Notes: generated by a model not told the origin, from the sequence alone. Positions 21,319 through 31,543 are shown, counted from the first letter of the stretch. The stretch: DNA of 64,000 nt from Chlamydia serpentis (GCF_900239945.1 NZ_LT993738.1:868001-932000); one strand, 5' to 3'. Numbers and translations are program-made.

Positions 21319-21546
21319 CGATCTAATTCCTAAAATAAAATTATTTTGTATTTATTAATCAATTTTAGAATTAATCTTTTTCTAAAAACAAGCTTGTTAT
21401 TAATAATATTTTTTATTATTTATTTTATGAATTTTTAAGCCGTTAATTATCAATGAAAAAAGCCGTTTGAATTGAAGCTTTCTTGACATTAGCTGTGGGG
21501 TATTTTAATTTTCTTTCATAAAAAATTAAGTAAGGCAGCTACTTCT

Positions 21547-23277
21547 GTGAGAAGGCCTATTCAGTTACTCAATCCCCTCACTATCAATCAAATTGCTGCT
21601 GGTGAAGTCATTGAAAACCCTACTTCTGTTGTTAAAGAACTTGTAGAGAACTCGTTAGATGCTGGAGCTGATGAGATAGAAATTGAGACTTTAGGTGGGG
21701 GACAAGGCCTAATTATCGTTAAAGATAATGGTTATGGGTTCAAACCCGAAGATATTCCCTTAGCTTTACAGCGTCATGCAACCTCAAAAATAGCAGAATT
21801 TTCTGATATTTTTTCTTTAAATAGCTTTGGCTTTCGAGGGGAAGCGCTTCCTTCCATCGCTTCTATTTCTAAAATGGAAATACATTCTTCGGTCGCAGGG
21901 AACACAGGTGTAAAGTCTATTATTCATGGAGGAGATATTGTTTCTTCGGAGCCTTGCGCCCGTCAAATGGGCACGACAATCATTGTTAACTCTCTCTTTT
22001 ATAATGTCCCCGTACGTCGTCAATTCCAGAAAAGTCCTCAATCCCATCGTTTAGGGATCCGAAAGCTGATAGAGAACGGGATTTTAGCTAAAGACAACAT
22101 AGGTTGGTCTTGGATTAGTGAAGGGAAGCGTGAAATGCATTTTTCTAAACAAAAGGGATTCCAAGAAAGAGTTGCTTATGTAATGGGAGAGAATTTCATG
22201 CGGGATGCCCTTACTATAGATAAAACAGATGATTTTATCCGTATTATAGGTTTTTTAGGTTCACCGAACTTCCATCGTCCGACGCGTCAGGGACAGAAAA
22301 TTTTTATTAATGATCGTCCTATAGAGTCTTCTTTTATTTCTAGGCAAGTGGGAGACGCCTACTCATTGCTTTTGCCTCTTCAAAGGTACCCTGTTTTTAT
22401 TTTGAAACTTTACTTGCCTGCTGCTTGGTGTGATTTTAATGTGCACCCTCAAAAAATAGAGGCCCGGATTCTAAAGGATACAATTGTTGGGAACTACGTC
22501 AAAGAAGCTGTATTAGAGACTTTAACTCGCCCCCCGATGGTACATGGAGTTCATAACGACGTTAAGTCAATCGAGTTGCCTACATTTTCTATATTGCAAA
22601 CGAATCATTTAGATCTGGAAGAAAGCAATACTCTTGAATTTTCTCAAAATATCTCTCAACTAAGTGGGGCAAACTATTGTTTAGAGACAAAAAACAATAA
22701 ACCACATGTCTCCAATTTAGAAATAGATTGGACACATTCTAGGGATGTTCGTTTTTTGACTTCTCTAGGTCGTGTTGTGCTTGCTGAAGATCTAGAGGGA
22801 GTACATGCTATTTTTACCGCAGCAGCGCGAAAGCAACTGTTTTTTCTATCTTTGATGCAAAGCAATCAGCAGATACATCAATCCCAAACACTACTTATTC
22901 CAATATGCCTTCAGGTTACACCGCAGGAAGCGGCTTTTTTTTCTGACCATAAGGAAGTGTTATGCCATTTAGGAATAGAAATATCTCAGGTGGGGCCGTG
23001 TACTTTTTCTATAGAAAGTGCTCCTAATTTGATCGGTGAAGAAGAGCTGAAGGCTTGGTTGTTGCTATTGGCAGCAACAGGATCCAAAGAGATAAATCAG
23101 GAGACATTAGCTTCTTTGATACAAGCAACATTAGCGCAAACTATGTTTTCTAAATGTGTACATGTCTTTGACTCTTCATGGTTGATACTTCTTTGGAGCT
23201 TAGGGAAACCTGAAAAAGCATTTGACGGTACACGAATTCGTCGGTTAATTTTAGATTCCGATTTTATTGAAGGATAA
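21547..23277 (+). CDS. mutL: DNA mismatch repair protein MutL
   Basis: The 576-residue protein starts at GTG 21547 behind AAGGCAG. The GHKL ATPase N-terminus is intact: NQIAAGEVIENPTSVVKELVENSLDAGA, DNGYGF, RHATSKI and GFRGEALPSIASI, then the transducer region (FNVHPQK). The C-terminal dimer domain is present, but the metal-dependent endonuclease motif DQHA-x2-E is not: the equivalent place reads IFTAAARKQLFFLSL. Chlamydiae are not known to carry MutH, so the nicking activity is unexplained. pepP starts 4 bases downstream. Confidence 0.95.
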   Translation: MRRPIQLLNPLTINQIAAGEVIENPTSVVKELVENSLDAGADEIEIETLGGGQGLIIVKDNGYGFKPEDIPLALQRHATSKIAEFSDIFSLNSFGFRGEALPSIASISKMEIHSSVAGNTGVKSIIHGGDIVSSEPCARQMGTTIIVNSLFYNVPVRRQFQKSPQSHRLGIRKLIENGILAKDNIGWSWISEGKREMHFSKQKGFQERVAYVMGENFMRDALTIDKTDDFIRIIGFLGSPNFHRPTRQGQKIFINDRPIESSFISRQVGDAYSLLLPLQRYPVFILKLYLPAAWCDFNVHPQKIEARILKDTIVGNYVKEAVLETLTRPPMVHGVHNDVKSIELPTFSILQTNHLDLEESNTLEFSQNISQLSGANYCLETKNNKPHVSNLEIDWTHSRDVRFLTSLGRVVLAEDLEGVHAIFTAAARKQLFFLSLMQSNQQIHQSQTLLIPICLQVTPQEAAFFSDHKEVLCHLGIEISQVGPCTFSIESAPNLIGEEELKAWLLLLAATGSKEINQETLASLIQATLAQTMFSKCVHVFDSSWLILLWSLGKPEKAFDGTRIRRLILDSDFIEG

Positions 23278-23281
23278 TGTT

Positions 23282-24349
23282 ATGTCTGATGATCGCATTT
23301 TACGTGCTCAAAGAGCTCTTGCAGAATATAATCTTGATGCTGTTCTTGTGGAAAAAAGCGAAGATATTGCTTATTTTCTCAATGATAAAGCGATTGCAGG
23401 CATCTTATTGATAGGAAGAGAGGAGATAAGATTCTTTGTCTACAGAATGGATAAAGATCTCTACAATCATATCCAATCAGTCCCTATCACTTTTCTGACC
23501 CACGATGTTGTTGCAGATCTAAGTTCTTATATCGAAAAGAATGGATACCAAGTGATCGGATTTGATAGTGCTTTCACGGTTTATCATAAGTTCGCTCAAA
23601 GACAGGTAATACCTTGTCGTTGGGAGCCTTTAGATTGCTTTACGGAAAAACTGCGTAGTATAAAGTCTCCAGAAGAAATTAGACGGATGCAGGAAGCTGC
23701 ATCTCTAGGATCTGCAGGATATGATTATGTATTGACTCTACTTAAAGAGGGAGTCACAGAAAAAGAATTGGTCAAGAAGCTACGTGTCTTTTGGGCTGAA
23801 GCGGGTGCTGAGGGTCCTTCGTTTCCTCCAATTATTGCTTTTGGAGAAAATTCTGCCTTTCCTCACTCGATTCCTACCGATCGTCCTTTAAGAAAAGGAG
23901 ACATTGTTCTGATCGATATAGGCGTTCTTCTTAATGGGTATTGTTCTGACATGACTCGGATGACGGCGTTAGGAATGCCTGATCCTAAGCTTATGGAGAG
24001 TTATCCTATTGTTGTGGAAGCCCAAAAGAGGGCAGTTGCTCTTTGTAAGGAAGGTGTTCTTTGGGGAGATGTCCATGCAGAAGCTGTTTGTGTATTGGAG
24101 GAACACAATCTTGGTAGTTATTTTGTTCATGGGATAGGGCATGGTGTTGGGCGGAATATTCATGAGTATCCCTGTTCTCCCAAAGGGAGTTTAGTGAAAC
24201 TAGAGTCTGGTATGACTATTACCGTGGAACCTGGAATCTATTTTCCTGGTGTTGGAGGGATTCGTATCGAAGATACTCTATGCATAAATGGAGATAAAAA
24301 TTTTAGTTTAACCGCGCGTCCTGTAACCTCAGAGTTAATTTGTTTATAA
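23282..24349 (+). CDS. pepP: Xaa-Pro aminopeptidase (M24 family)
   Basis: The 355-residue metallopeptidase starts at ATG 23282 with AAGGA 8 bases upstream, inside the end of mutL. After a creatinase-type N-terminal domain, the pita-bread domain has all five metal ligands: DIGVLLNGYCSDMTR (two Asp), HGIGHGVG (His), VEPGIY (Glu) and RIEDT (Glu). It removes N-terminal residues before proline in cytoplasmic peptides. It is coupled to mutL. About 110 AT-rich bases follow before the T2S cluster. Confidence 0.95.
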   Translation: MSDDRILRAQRALAEYNLDAVLVEKSEDIAYFLNDKAIAGILLIGREEIRFFVYRMDKDLYNHIQSVPITFLTHDVVADLSSYIEKNGYQVIGFDSAFTVYHKFAQRQVIPCRWEPLDCFTEKLRSIKSPEEIRRMQEAASLGSAGYDYVLTLLKEGVTEKELVKKLRVFWAEAGAEGPSFPPIIAFGENSAFPHSIPTDRPLRKGDIVLIDIGVLLNGYCSDMTRMTALGMPDPKLMESYPIVVEAQKRAVALCKEGVLWGDVHAEAVCVLEEHNLGSYFVHGIGHGVGRNIHEYPCSPKGSLVKLESGMTITVEPGIYFPGVGGIRIEDTLCINGDKNFSLTARPVTSELICL

Positions 24350-24459
24350 ATTAAATTCGATTTAGTTTTTAACTTTAAATTGATTTGTTTTATTTTTATA
24401 AATTGATTTTTTTTGTTTTTTGAGTTATCTTATAACTTTATTTTTAGCCTGCCCCCACT

Positions 24460-25770
24460 ATGTACCAGCTTCTTTCCATAGGTTACAGTTTTGTGAGTTT
24501 CATCGCGCTTCTCTGGATGCTGTGCTATTCTCCTAACTACGCAACAGATTTGTATAATATTTCTTTAGTTGCTGAAGAAAATTTTGGAGAGATAAAGGCG
24601 TTTCCACAGGCAGAGAATCTTTTAGAGGGAGCCTGGGCATTAGATTTCCCAGATTTAGAAGAGAGGTTGCCTGATCTAAGAAAAGAGCTAATGTTTCTAG
24701 GTAGTAACGATAGGCCGGATGCTTTTGGTGGAAAGTTTGCGTTGCAATTAGGCTCTTCGCAAGAGCGTTATATAGCGGCTCTCAAGGAGAGAGTTTACTT
24801 GAATGTCAGCGCTTCTTCTCGAGGTCCAGTCTATTCCTTTAGTCCTAAAGGGGTGCCGACACCCCTGTGGATAGAATGTTTTTCTGTCGATATGAACGGT
24901 AGATTGGAAGTTAGAGTCCGGCTTCAGGGTTTAAATCAACATCTCATTTCCAAGCCACGAGATTATGAAATTTTATTTTTAAATCCTCCAGCTACCAAAT
25001 TAGATTGCTGGGAGATCGGGGGAATTAGGGTGGACGCAAGTTTCCCAGTAAAACAAAAGATACGTCGTATCGGGGCTGATAAGTTCTTATTCATGCACGG
25101 GGGATCTGAATACGCTGATAAGGCAACAAAAGAGCGAGTCGATTTTGTTTCTGCTGAAGAGGAGAATTATAGTCGTTATCTTGCTGTAGGAGATATTCTT
25201 CTCTGGGATGGCAATTTTTGGCAGACATGTGGGGAATTTCAAGGAGTGAGTGCAGAAGTCCCTCTTTTTGAGGTGAAGAGAATAGATGATAAAGTAATGA
25301 TTGCCGATTTATGGAATGTGGGAGGGACTCAACGTCAAACCATAAGTCTCGTTAAGGGGTTGCCCTCTCCTATAGAAGTCAGTGAAGTCATTCGTGAAGT
25401 AGAGTTCATTGGCATGCGTTCCTGGTCAAAACCAATAATTATAGCTGGAGGTCAAAGGCTTATTCTTTCTCCTGATGATTGGATATTAAGAACCGCAACT
25501 GGCTGGGAAAAACTTGCCAGATCAGATCAAATCGAAAACTATGTTTCGGGGAAAGTGTCCGGCCCTCTTTTAGTTTTTGAGAAGTTAGAAAAAGATTTTC
25601 GAGGCTTTGTATTGCGAGGACACATGTTTAACGCTCAAAGGACTCTAGTAGAAACAATAAGTTTGCCATTAAAACAAGGATTTGAGCCTAGTGTTGCTTC
25701 TCAAGAAGTGTCTCCGAATACACGTCTTGGTACAACAAATCAAAGTGCGGCCAACCGTGGGGGATCGTAA
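24460..25770 (+). CDS. Unknown T2S-linked membrane-anchored protein (CT573 family)
   Basis: The 436-residue protein has a single N-terminal hydrophobic segment (residues about 8-26, FVSFIALLWMLCY) and a long extracytoplasmic, beta-rich remainder without cysteine motifs or known domains. Its stop overlaps the secretin start by one base (TAATG), so the two are translationally coupled. By position it could do the job of a GspC-type or pilotin-type partner linking the inner membrane to the secretin, but I see no sequence match to either. Function is inferred from context only. Confidence 0.7.
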   Translation: MYQLLSIGYSFVSFIALLWMLCYSPNYATDLYNISLVAEENFGEIKAFPQAENLLEGAWALDFPDLEERLPDLRKELMFLGSNDRPDAFGGKFALQLGSSQERYIAALKERVYLNVSASSRGPVYSFSPKGVPTPLWIECFSVDMNGRLEVRVRLQGLNQHLISKPRDYEILFLNPPATKLDCWEIGGIRVDASFPVKQKIRRIGADKFLFMHGGSEYADKATKERVDFVSAEEENYSRYLAVGDILLWDGNFWQTCGEFQGVSAEVPLFEVKRIDDKVMIADLWNVGGTQRQTISLVKGLPSPIEVSEVIREVEFIGMRSWSKPIIIAGGQRLILSPDDWILRTATGWEKLARSDQIENYVSGKVSGPLLVFEKLEKDFRGFVLRGHMFNAQRTLVETISLPLKQGFEPSVASQEVSPNTRLGTTNQSAANRGGS

Positions 25771-28034
25771 TGGTTTTTCGACGTAATTCTTTACTACACC
25801 TAGTTGTCCTATCAGGGATGTTCTACTGTCCTTGCGGAATGGCCTTAACAATAGCAGAAAAAATAGCTTCTTTAGAACAAGCACGGAACACATCGGATGA
25901 CTACCCTGGAGTAACTTCGTTTAACTCGAATATGAGAGAATACAGCCTTCAGCTTAAAACGTTATATGATGAAGCACGTAATCTACGTGCTGCTGGAGTG
26001 GAGTCTGAAGTCCTTTGGAAGGACTTATTGACTCGGATTAGTGACGTGCGAAGGCATCTTCGAGAGATAGAGGAACTTTGGGCTGCAGAAATCCATGATA
26101 AAGGTGGTAATCTTGAAGATTATGCTCTTTGGAATCATCCAGAAACTACCATTTATAATCTTGTTACTGATTATGGAGTTGAGGACACTGTTTACTTGGT
26201 GCCTCAAGACATTGGCGCAATTAAAATTGCGACATTATCGAAATTTGTAGTTCCTAAGGAATCTTTTGAAGATTGTCTAATACAGATTTTATCTCGTTTA
26301 GGAATTGGAGTGCGTCAAGTAAATCCTTGGATCAAGGAACTGTATATGATGCGTAAGGAAGGATGTGGTGTAGCGGGAGTTTTTTCTTCTAGGAAAGATT
26401 TGGAGTCACTTCCAGAAACTGCGTATATTGGTTTCATTTTAAATTCGAATATAGATGCTCATACGAATCAACATGTGTTAAAAAAATTCATTAACCCAGA
26501 AACAACACATGTTGATGTGATTGCAGGGCGTGTGTGGATTTTTGGTGTTGCCGGCGAAGTAGACGAACTCCTTAAAATTTATAGTTTTGTCCAGTCAGAT
26601 AGTATACGTCAAGAGTATCGGATTATTCCGCTAACTAAAATTGATGCAGGAGAGATGATTTCTATCCTCAATGCAGCCTTTCGCGAGGATTTGACTAAAG
26701 ATGTAGGCGAGGAATCTTTGGGCCTTCGGGTAGTGCCTCTACAGTATCAAGGACGCTCACTATTCCTAAGTGGTACATCCACTTTAGTACAACAAGCCCT
26801 TACTTTGATTCGAGACCTTGAAGAGGGTATTGAGAATCCTACAGATAAAACAATCTTTTGGTATAACGTCAAACACTCCGATCCTCAAGAACTAGCTGTC
26901 TTGCTTTCACAAGTCCATGACGTCTTCTCTGGAGAGACTAAGAGTAATTTTGGGGCTGCTCAGACATGTGGATCACAATTAAATGCTTCCATCCAAATTG
27001 ATACTACCGAGAGTTCTTCAGCAAAAGATGGTACAGTAAAGTATGGTAACTTTATTGCAGATTCTAAGACAGGAACACTGATTATGGTTGTAGAAAAGGA
27101 AGCTCTTCCTCGGCTTCAGATGCTACTTAAAAAACTAGATGTTCCCAAAAAAATGGTTCGCATTGAGGTATTGCTATTTGAAAGAAAACTCGCACATGAA
27201 CAAAAATCTGGGTTGAACCTTCTCCGTCTTGGGGAAGAAGTTTGTAAAAAAGGTTGTAGTCCATCCATATCTTGGGCAGGAGGCACGGGAATCTTAGAGT
27301 TTCTATTTAAGGGAGCGACAGGTTGCTCAGTGGTTCCTGGATATGATCTTGCCTATCAATTCTTGATGGCTCAAGAGGATGTACGCATTAATGCGAGTCC
27401 TTCTGTAGTAACTATGAATCAGACTCCAGCTAGAATTGCTGTGGTTGATGAGATGTCCATAGCAGTGTCCTCAGATAAAGATAAGTCGCAGTATAATCGT
27501 GCACAGTATGGAATAATGATAAAAATGCTTCCAGTAATTAATATGGGAGAAGAAGACGGCAAAAGTTATATTACTTTAGAAACAGACATTACTTTTGATA
27601 CTACGGGAAAGAATCATGATGATCGTCCTGATGTCACAAGGCGTAATATTACTAATAAGGTGCGCATTGCTGATGGGGAAACAGTCATTATTGGAGGTTT
27701 ACGTTGTAAACAGATGTCAGACTCTCATGATGGGATTCCTTTCTTAGGAGATATTCCTGGTATAGGGAAATTATTCGGGATGAGCTCTACATCAGATAGC
27801 CTTACAGAGATGTTCGTTTTCATCACTCCAAAAATTTTGGAGAATCCTATCGAGCAGCAAGAACGTAAAGAAGAAGCCTTGCTATCCTCTCGACCTGGAG
27901 AGGGAGAGGAGTTTCGGCAAGCTTTATTAGCTAGCGAAGCTGCAGCAAAAGCTGCACATAAAAAATTAGAAATGCTCCCCACAGTAGGTTTACCCTTATC
28001 TTATCTAGAGGGGCGAGAATATGATGGCTACTAG
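25770..28034 (+). CDS. gspD: T2S outer-membrane secretin GspD
   Basis: The 754-residue protein has a signal peptide (HLVVLSGMFYCPCGMA), several N-domains (the IIPLTKIDAGEMISIL and FWYNVKHSDPQELAVLL repeats) and a C-terminal secretin domain. The domain shows VRINASPSVVTMNQTPA and the signature GETVIIGGL, followed by GIPFLGDIPGIGKLF and EMFVFITPKIL. It forms the outer-membrane channel for folded substrates. The N-terminal part is longer and more charged than in E. coli. gspE starts 14 bases before its stop. Confidence 0.93.
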   Translation: MVFRRNSLLHLVVLSGMFYCPCGMALTIAEKIASLEQARNTSDDYPGVTSFNSNMREYSLQLKTLYDEARNLRAAGVESEVLWKDLLTRISDVRRHLREIEELWAAEIHDKGGNLEDYALWNHPETTIYNLVTDYGVEDTVYLVPQDIGAIKIATLSKFVVPKESFEDCLIQILSRLGIGVRQVNPWIKELYMMRKEGCGVAGVFSSRKDLESLPETAYIGFILNSNIDAHTNQHVLKKFINPETTHVDVIAGRVWIFGVAGEVDELLKIYSFVQSDSIRQEYRIIPLTKIDAGEMISILNAAFREDLTKDVGEESLGLRVVPLQYQGRSLFLSGTSTLVQQALTLIRDLEEGIENPTDKTIFWYNVKHSDPQELAVLLSQVHDVFSGETKSNFGAAQTCGSQLNASIQIDTTESSSAKDGTVKYGNFIADSKTGTLIMVVEKEALPRLQMLLKKLDVPKKMVRIEVLLFERKLAHEQKSGLNLLRLGEEVCKKGCSPSISWAGGTGILEFLFKGATGCSVVPGYDLAYQFLMAQEDVRINASPSVVTMNQTPARIAVVDEMSIAVSSDKDKSQYNRAQYGIMIKMLPVINMGEEDGKSYITLETDITFDTTGKNHDDRPDVTRRNITNKVRIADGETVIIGGLRCKQMSDSHDGIPFLGDIPGIGKLFGMSSTSDSLTEMFVFITPKILENPIEQQERKEEALLSSRPGEGEEFRQALLASEAAAKAAHKKLEMLPTVGLPLSYLEGREYDGY

Positions 28035-29514
28035 TTTTTTATCTCAAGAGCTTCTGGACATCCTTCCTTATACATTTTTGAAGCGGCACTGTCTACTCCC
28101 CATTGAAGAGAGCAATGAAATAATTACAATAGCTCATGCGACTGTTACTTCAGTCATTGCTCAGGATGAAGTCAAGCTGTTAATAAACAAGCCTGTGCGT
28201 TTCGTACTAAAAGATGAAACAGAGATTTTACAACGTTTACAACAGCTCTATAGCAACCGTGAAGGTAACGTTTCCGACATGTTGCTAACAATGAAGGAAG
28301 AAGATACCGCATCGATTCCAGAAGAGGAAGATCTTCTAGAAAATACTGATACGGTCCCTGTAGTTCGTCTGTTGAATCTTATTTTAAAAGAAGCTGTTGA
28401 AGAGAAAGCTTCGGATATTCATTTCGAGCCTTGTGAAGACTCTATGAGGATCCGTTATCGAATTGACGGAGTCCTCTATGATCGCCATTCTCCTCCCTTC
28501 CAGCTTCGTTCTGCATTGACAACTCGGGTTAAAGTCTTAGCAAAGATGGATATTGCGGAGCATCGACTCCCTCAAGATGGCCGTATTAAGATCCAAATTG
28601 GTGGTCAGGAAGTCGATATGCGCGTGAGCACTGTCCCAGTAATTTATGGAGAACGTATTGTTCTGCGTATTTTAGATAAGCGCAATGTGATTTTGGATAT
28701 AGCTGGCTTGCATATGCCTAAAAATATCGAAGTCTTATTTAAAGATACGATAACAGCTCCTGAAGGCATTTTGCTTGTTACAGGTCCTACAGGCAGTGGG
28801 AAAACTACAACCCTCTATAGTGTTTTACAGGAGCTTAAGGGACCTCTAACAAACATCATGACGATAGAAGATCCTCCAGAGTATAAATTGCCAGGGATAG
28901 CTCAGATTGCTGTTAAGCCTAAGATTGGTCTGACTTTTTCGCGAGGTTTACGGCACTTACTGCGTCAAGATCCTGATATCCTGATGGTTGGAGAAATTCG
29001 TGATCAGGAAACAGCAGAAATTGCAATACAAGCAGCACTCACTGGACATTTAGTTGTGAGCTCCCTTCATACTAATGATGCGATTTCTGCGATTCCTCGT
29101 TTGGTTGATATGGGTATAGAATCTTACTTGTTATCCGCGACCCTTGTAGGTGTTGTCGCTCAGAGATTAGTCCGAGTAATTTGTCCTTACTGCAAGGTGG
29201 CTTATCTCCCTGACAATCAAGAAAAATCCCTCTTAGCCTCTTTAGGTAAAGATACTGAAGCTCCTTTATATCGTGGTGAAGGATGTGCTCAGTGTTTTCG
29301 ATCTGGATATAAAGGAAGACAGGGGATCTATGAGTTTTTACGTCCGAGTACACTATTTCGCTCCCAAATTGCTTCGAATAGTCCCTATCATATTTTACGA
29401 GAAACTGCTCAACAATATGGTTTCTTACCGTTATTAGAGAGTGGCATTGCTCTTGCTTTATCTGGGGAAACTACTTTGGGAGAAGTCTTAAGAGTTACCA
29501 AGCGGTATGATTAG
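28021..29514 (+). CDS. gspE: T2S assembly ATPase GspE
   Basis: The 497-residue cytoplasmic ATPase begins with tandem ATGs at 28021/28024 and overlaps gspD by 14 bases. It has Walker [11 protein letters not shown], the Asp box (IMTIEDPPEY), Walker B (LLRQDPDILMVGEIRD), the His box (GHLVVSSLHTNDA) and a four-cysteine zinc site (CPYC ... CAQC). It powers pseudopilus assembly with GspF. All catalytic residues are present, so the system is probably active. Confidence 0.96.
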   Translation: MMATSFLSQELLDILPYTFLKRHCLLPIEESNEIITIAHATVTSVIAQDEVKLLINKPVRFVLKDETEILQRLQQLYSNREGNVSDMLLTMKEEDTASIPEEEDLLENTDTVPVVRLLNLILKEAVEEKASDIHFEPCEDSMRIRYRIDGVLYDRHSPPFQLRSALTTRVKVLAKMDIAEHRLPQDGRIKIQIGGQEVDMRVSTVPVIYGERIVLRILDKRNVILDIAGLHMPKNIEVLFKDTITAPEGILLVTGPTGSGKTTTLYSVLQELKGPLTNIMTIEDPPEYKLPGIAQIAVKPKIGLTFSRGLRHLLRQDPDILMVGEIRDQETAEIAIQAALTGHLVVSSLHTNDAISAIPRLVDMGIESYLLSATLVGVVAQRLVRVICPYCKVAYLPDNQEKSLLASLGKDTEAPLYRGEGCAQCFRSGYKGRQGIYEFLRPSTLFRSQIASNSPYHILRETAQQYGFLPLLESGIALALSGETTLGEVLRVTKRYD

Positions 29515-29522
29515 GGGGACAG

Positions 29523-30698
29523 ATGCCTCGATATCGGTATGCATATTTAGATTCCAATGAAAGAAAAAAACATAGTTATGTGGAAGCCCTTCATATACAA
29601 GAGGCCAGAGAGAAGTTGATTCAGGACAATGTCCAGGTTCTAGGTATTCGTGAGGTCGCTTTGCGGAGGATAAGCGTTAAAAGCTCTGAGTTAATTATTT
29701 TTACAAAACAGCTTCTCCTTTTATTGCGTTCAGGATTACCTCTATATGAAAGTTTAGCTTCTCTGAGAGATCAGTATCATGGGCAGAAAATTGGTTTGTT
29801 GCTGACTTCATTTATGGAAGTGCTAAGGTCTGGAGGAGCTTTATCTCAAGCTATGGCAGCACATCCTAATATTTTTAATCATTTTTATTGTAGCGGTGTG
29901 GCTGCTGGAGAAAGCGTAGGCAATTTAGAAGGATGTTTGCAAAATATTATTGTAGTTTTGGAAGAACGTGCGCAGATTTCAAAGAAGCTCGCAGGAGCTT
30001 TAAGTTATCCGATTGTGCTCCTTGTATTTTCTTCTGCTGTGATGCTTTTTTTCTTAATCGGGGTTATTCCTTCCTTAAAAGAAACTTTTGAAAACATGGA
30101 AGTCAAGGGATTAACAAAAATCGTTTTTGGAATTAGCGACTATCTTTGTGAATACGGCTATTTATTTTTAGGAGTTCTGGGCTTCGTAACGACTATAGGG
30201 ATTATAATGCGCCATCGGATTCCGTGGAGGCAAATTCTAGAAAAGCTATTGTTTGGTTTGCCAGGGACAAAAAAATTTATTGTTAAAGTAGCTTTAAATA
30301 GATTTTGTTCTGTTGCTTCAGCAATCTTGAAAGGGGGAGGCTCCTTAATAGAAGGTTTAGATTTGGGATGTGATGCGGTCCCTTATGAGAGGCTGAAATC
30401 AGATATGAAGGAGATCGTCCAGGCAGTAATTGGCGGTGGGACTTTAAGTCAGGAGCTTACTCAGCGTACTTGGGTTCCTAAGTTGGCTATAGGTATGATT
30501 GCCCTGGGAGAAGAATCGGGGGATCTCGCCGATGTTTTAGGATACGTGGCTCATATTTATAACGAGGATACGCAAAAAACACTAACATCTATAACGTCGT
30601 GGTGTCAACCCGTGATCCTTATTTTTCTTGGAGGTATCATTGGTGTTATCATGTTGGCAATATTGATCCCGTTAACAAGCAATATCCAAACATTATAA
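29523..30698 (+). CDS. gspF: T2S inner-membrane platform protein GspF
   Basis: The 391-residue protein has two T2SF domains, each with a paired hydrophobic hairpin: about residues 160-185 and 205-230, and a last segment at 365-390 (VILIFLGGIIGVIMLAILIP). Conserved features include IFTKQLLLLLRSGLPL, the second-half repeat RFCSVASAILKGGGSL and the GEESGDL turn. It anchors the ATPase and pseudopilins. It begins 8 bases after gspE behind GGGGGA. Confidence 0.93.
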   Translation: MPRYRYAYLDSNERKKHSYVEALHIQEAREKLIQDNVQVLGIREVALRRISVKSSELIIFTKQLLLLLRSGLPLYESLASLRDQYHGQKIGLLLTSFMEVLRSGGALSQAMAAHPNIFNHFYCSGVAAGESVGNLEGCLQNIIVVLEERAQISKKLAGALSYPIVLLVFSSAVMLFFLIGVIPSLKETFENMEVKGLTKIVFGISDYLCEYGYLFLGVLGFVTTIGIIMRHRIPWRQILEKLLFGLPGTKKFIVKVALNRFCSVASAILKGGGSLIEGLDLGCDAVPYERLKSDMKEIVQAVIGGGTLSQELTQRTWVPKLAIGMIALGEESGDLADVLGYVAHIYNEDTQKTLTSITSWCQPVILIFLGGIIGVIMLAILIPLTSNIQTL

Positions 30699-30721
30699 AT
30701 TGCGTACTCAGAGGAGTTGGT

Positions 30722-31093
30722 ATGAAAAGACAAAAGAGAAAGCAATCCATCACGCTGATTGAGATGATGGTTGTAATTACCCTGATAGGGATTATCGGTG
30801 GTGCTTTAGCTTTCAATATGAGAGGCAGCATCCATAAAGGCAAAGTATTCCAATCCGAACAAAACTGTGCAAAAGCTTACGATATTCTGATGATGGAATA
30901 TGCAACAGGAGGAGCTTCACTAAAGGAAATCTTGTTGCATAAGGAAGCAATTTTAGAAGAGGCTTCGTGGTGCAAGGAAGGTAAAAAATTACTTAAGGAT
31001 GCTTGGGGGGAAGATCTTGTTGTTCAATTGAATGATAAAGGTGATGACTTAGTGATTTTTTCTAAGCGTGCGCAAAGTTTAGCTAAAAAATAG
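30722..31093 (+). CDS. gspG: Major pseudopilin-like protein GspG
   Basis: The 123-residue protein starts at ATG 30722 behind GAGGAG. An upstream open extension overlapping gspF is not needed. It has a basic leader (MKRQKRKQS) and the type IV pilin helix ITLIEMMVVITLIGIIGG with the conserved Glu at +5. The residue before the expected cleavage site is Ser, not the usual Gly. The short C-terminus (DAWGEDLV, usually near the calcium loop) fits GspG. It should polymerise into the pseudopilus that pushes substrates through GspD. Confidence 0.88.
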   Translation: MKRQKRKQSITLIEMMVVITLIGIIGGALAFNMRGSIHKGKVFQSEQNCAKAYDILMMEYATGGASLKEILLHKEAILEEASWCKEGKKLLKDAWGEDLVVQLNDKGDDLVIFSKRAQSLAKK

Positions 31094-31108
31094 ATTTACA
31101 ATAAAATT

Positions 31109-31543
31109 ATGAGATTTCGGCGTAAAGTCAAGCGTAATTTTTTACTAATAGAAGTATTAATGGCGCTCTCATTGGTTTGTATAGTCCTGATGCCCTGTGT
31201 TAGATTCTATTATGCTGTGCATAGATCTTTTGAGGAGGATATTTTCAATCTGCAATTACCTGCTATCATTGACTCCTGTTTTCTATCTGTTGAGGAAAAG
31301 ATGCGAGAGCAAATGGCGACAGGGACTATTTTGTCTTCAGGAAGAGAAAATGCCATTCCTCAGGCATACACAAGCCAAGGTGTAGGTTATCATATACCCT
31401 ATGGCTACAGTATAAATATTCGTAAGGAGGTTCATGGCGATAGTCTTAAAGCTAAGATTTGTCTCGCAGATGTTGTTGTGGAACTTTTCCCAGATCAGAA
31501 ACAAGCAGTATCGGTGCAAAGATGCTTATGTGTAGCTCTATAG
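31109..31543 (+). CDS. Minor pseudopilin-like protein (CT568 family)
   Basis: The 144-residue protein starts 15 bases after gspG. Basic leader MRFRRKVKRN is followed by FLLIEVLMALSLVCIVLMPC, a type III signal helix with Glu at +5. The residue before the cut site is Asn. The rest is a small globular domain. It is probably a GspI- or GspH-like tip pseudopilin. Which one cannot be told from sequence alone. It overlaps the next gene by 22 bases. Confidence 0.75.
   Translation: MRFRRKVKRNFLLIEVLMALSLVCIVLMPCVRFYYAVHRSFEEDIFNLQLPAIIDSCFLSVEEKMREQMATGTILSSGRENAIPQAYTSQGVGYHIPYGYSINIRKEVHGDSLKAKICLADVVVELFPDQKQAVSVQRCLCVAL

Noticed and set aside
21483..21511. Perfect TTGACA upstream of mutL as a promoter
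   Set aside because: At 16-18 bases spacing the only -10 candidates (TTAATT, TAATTT, AATTTT) match poorly, so the pair is not convincing.
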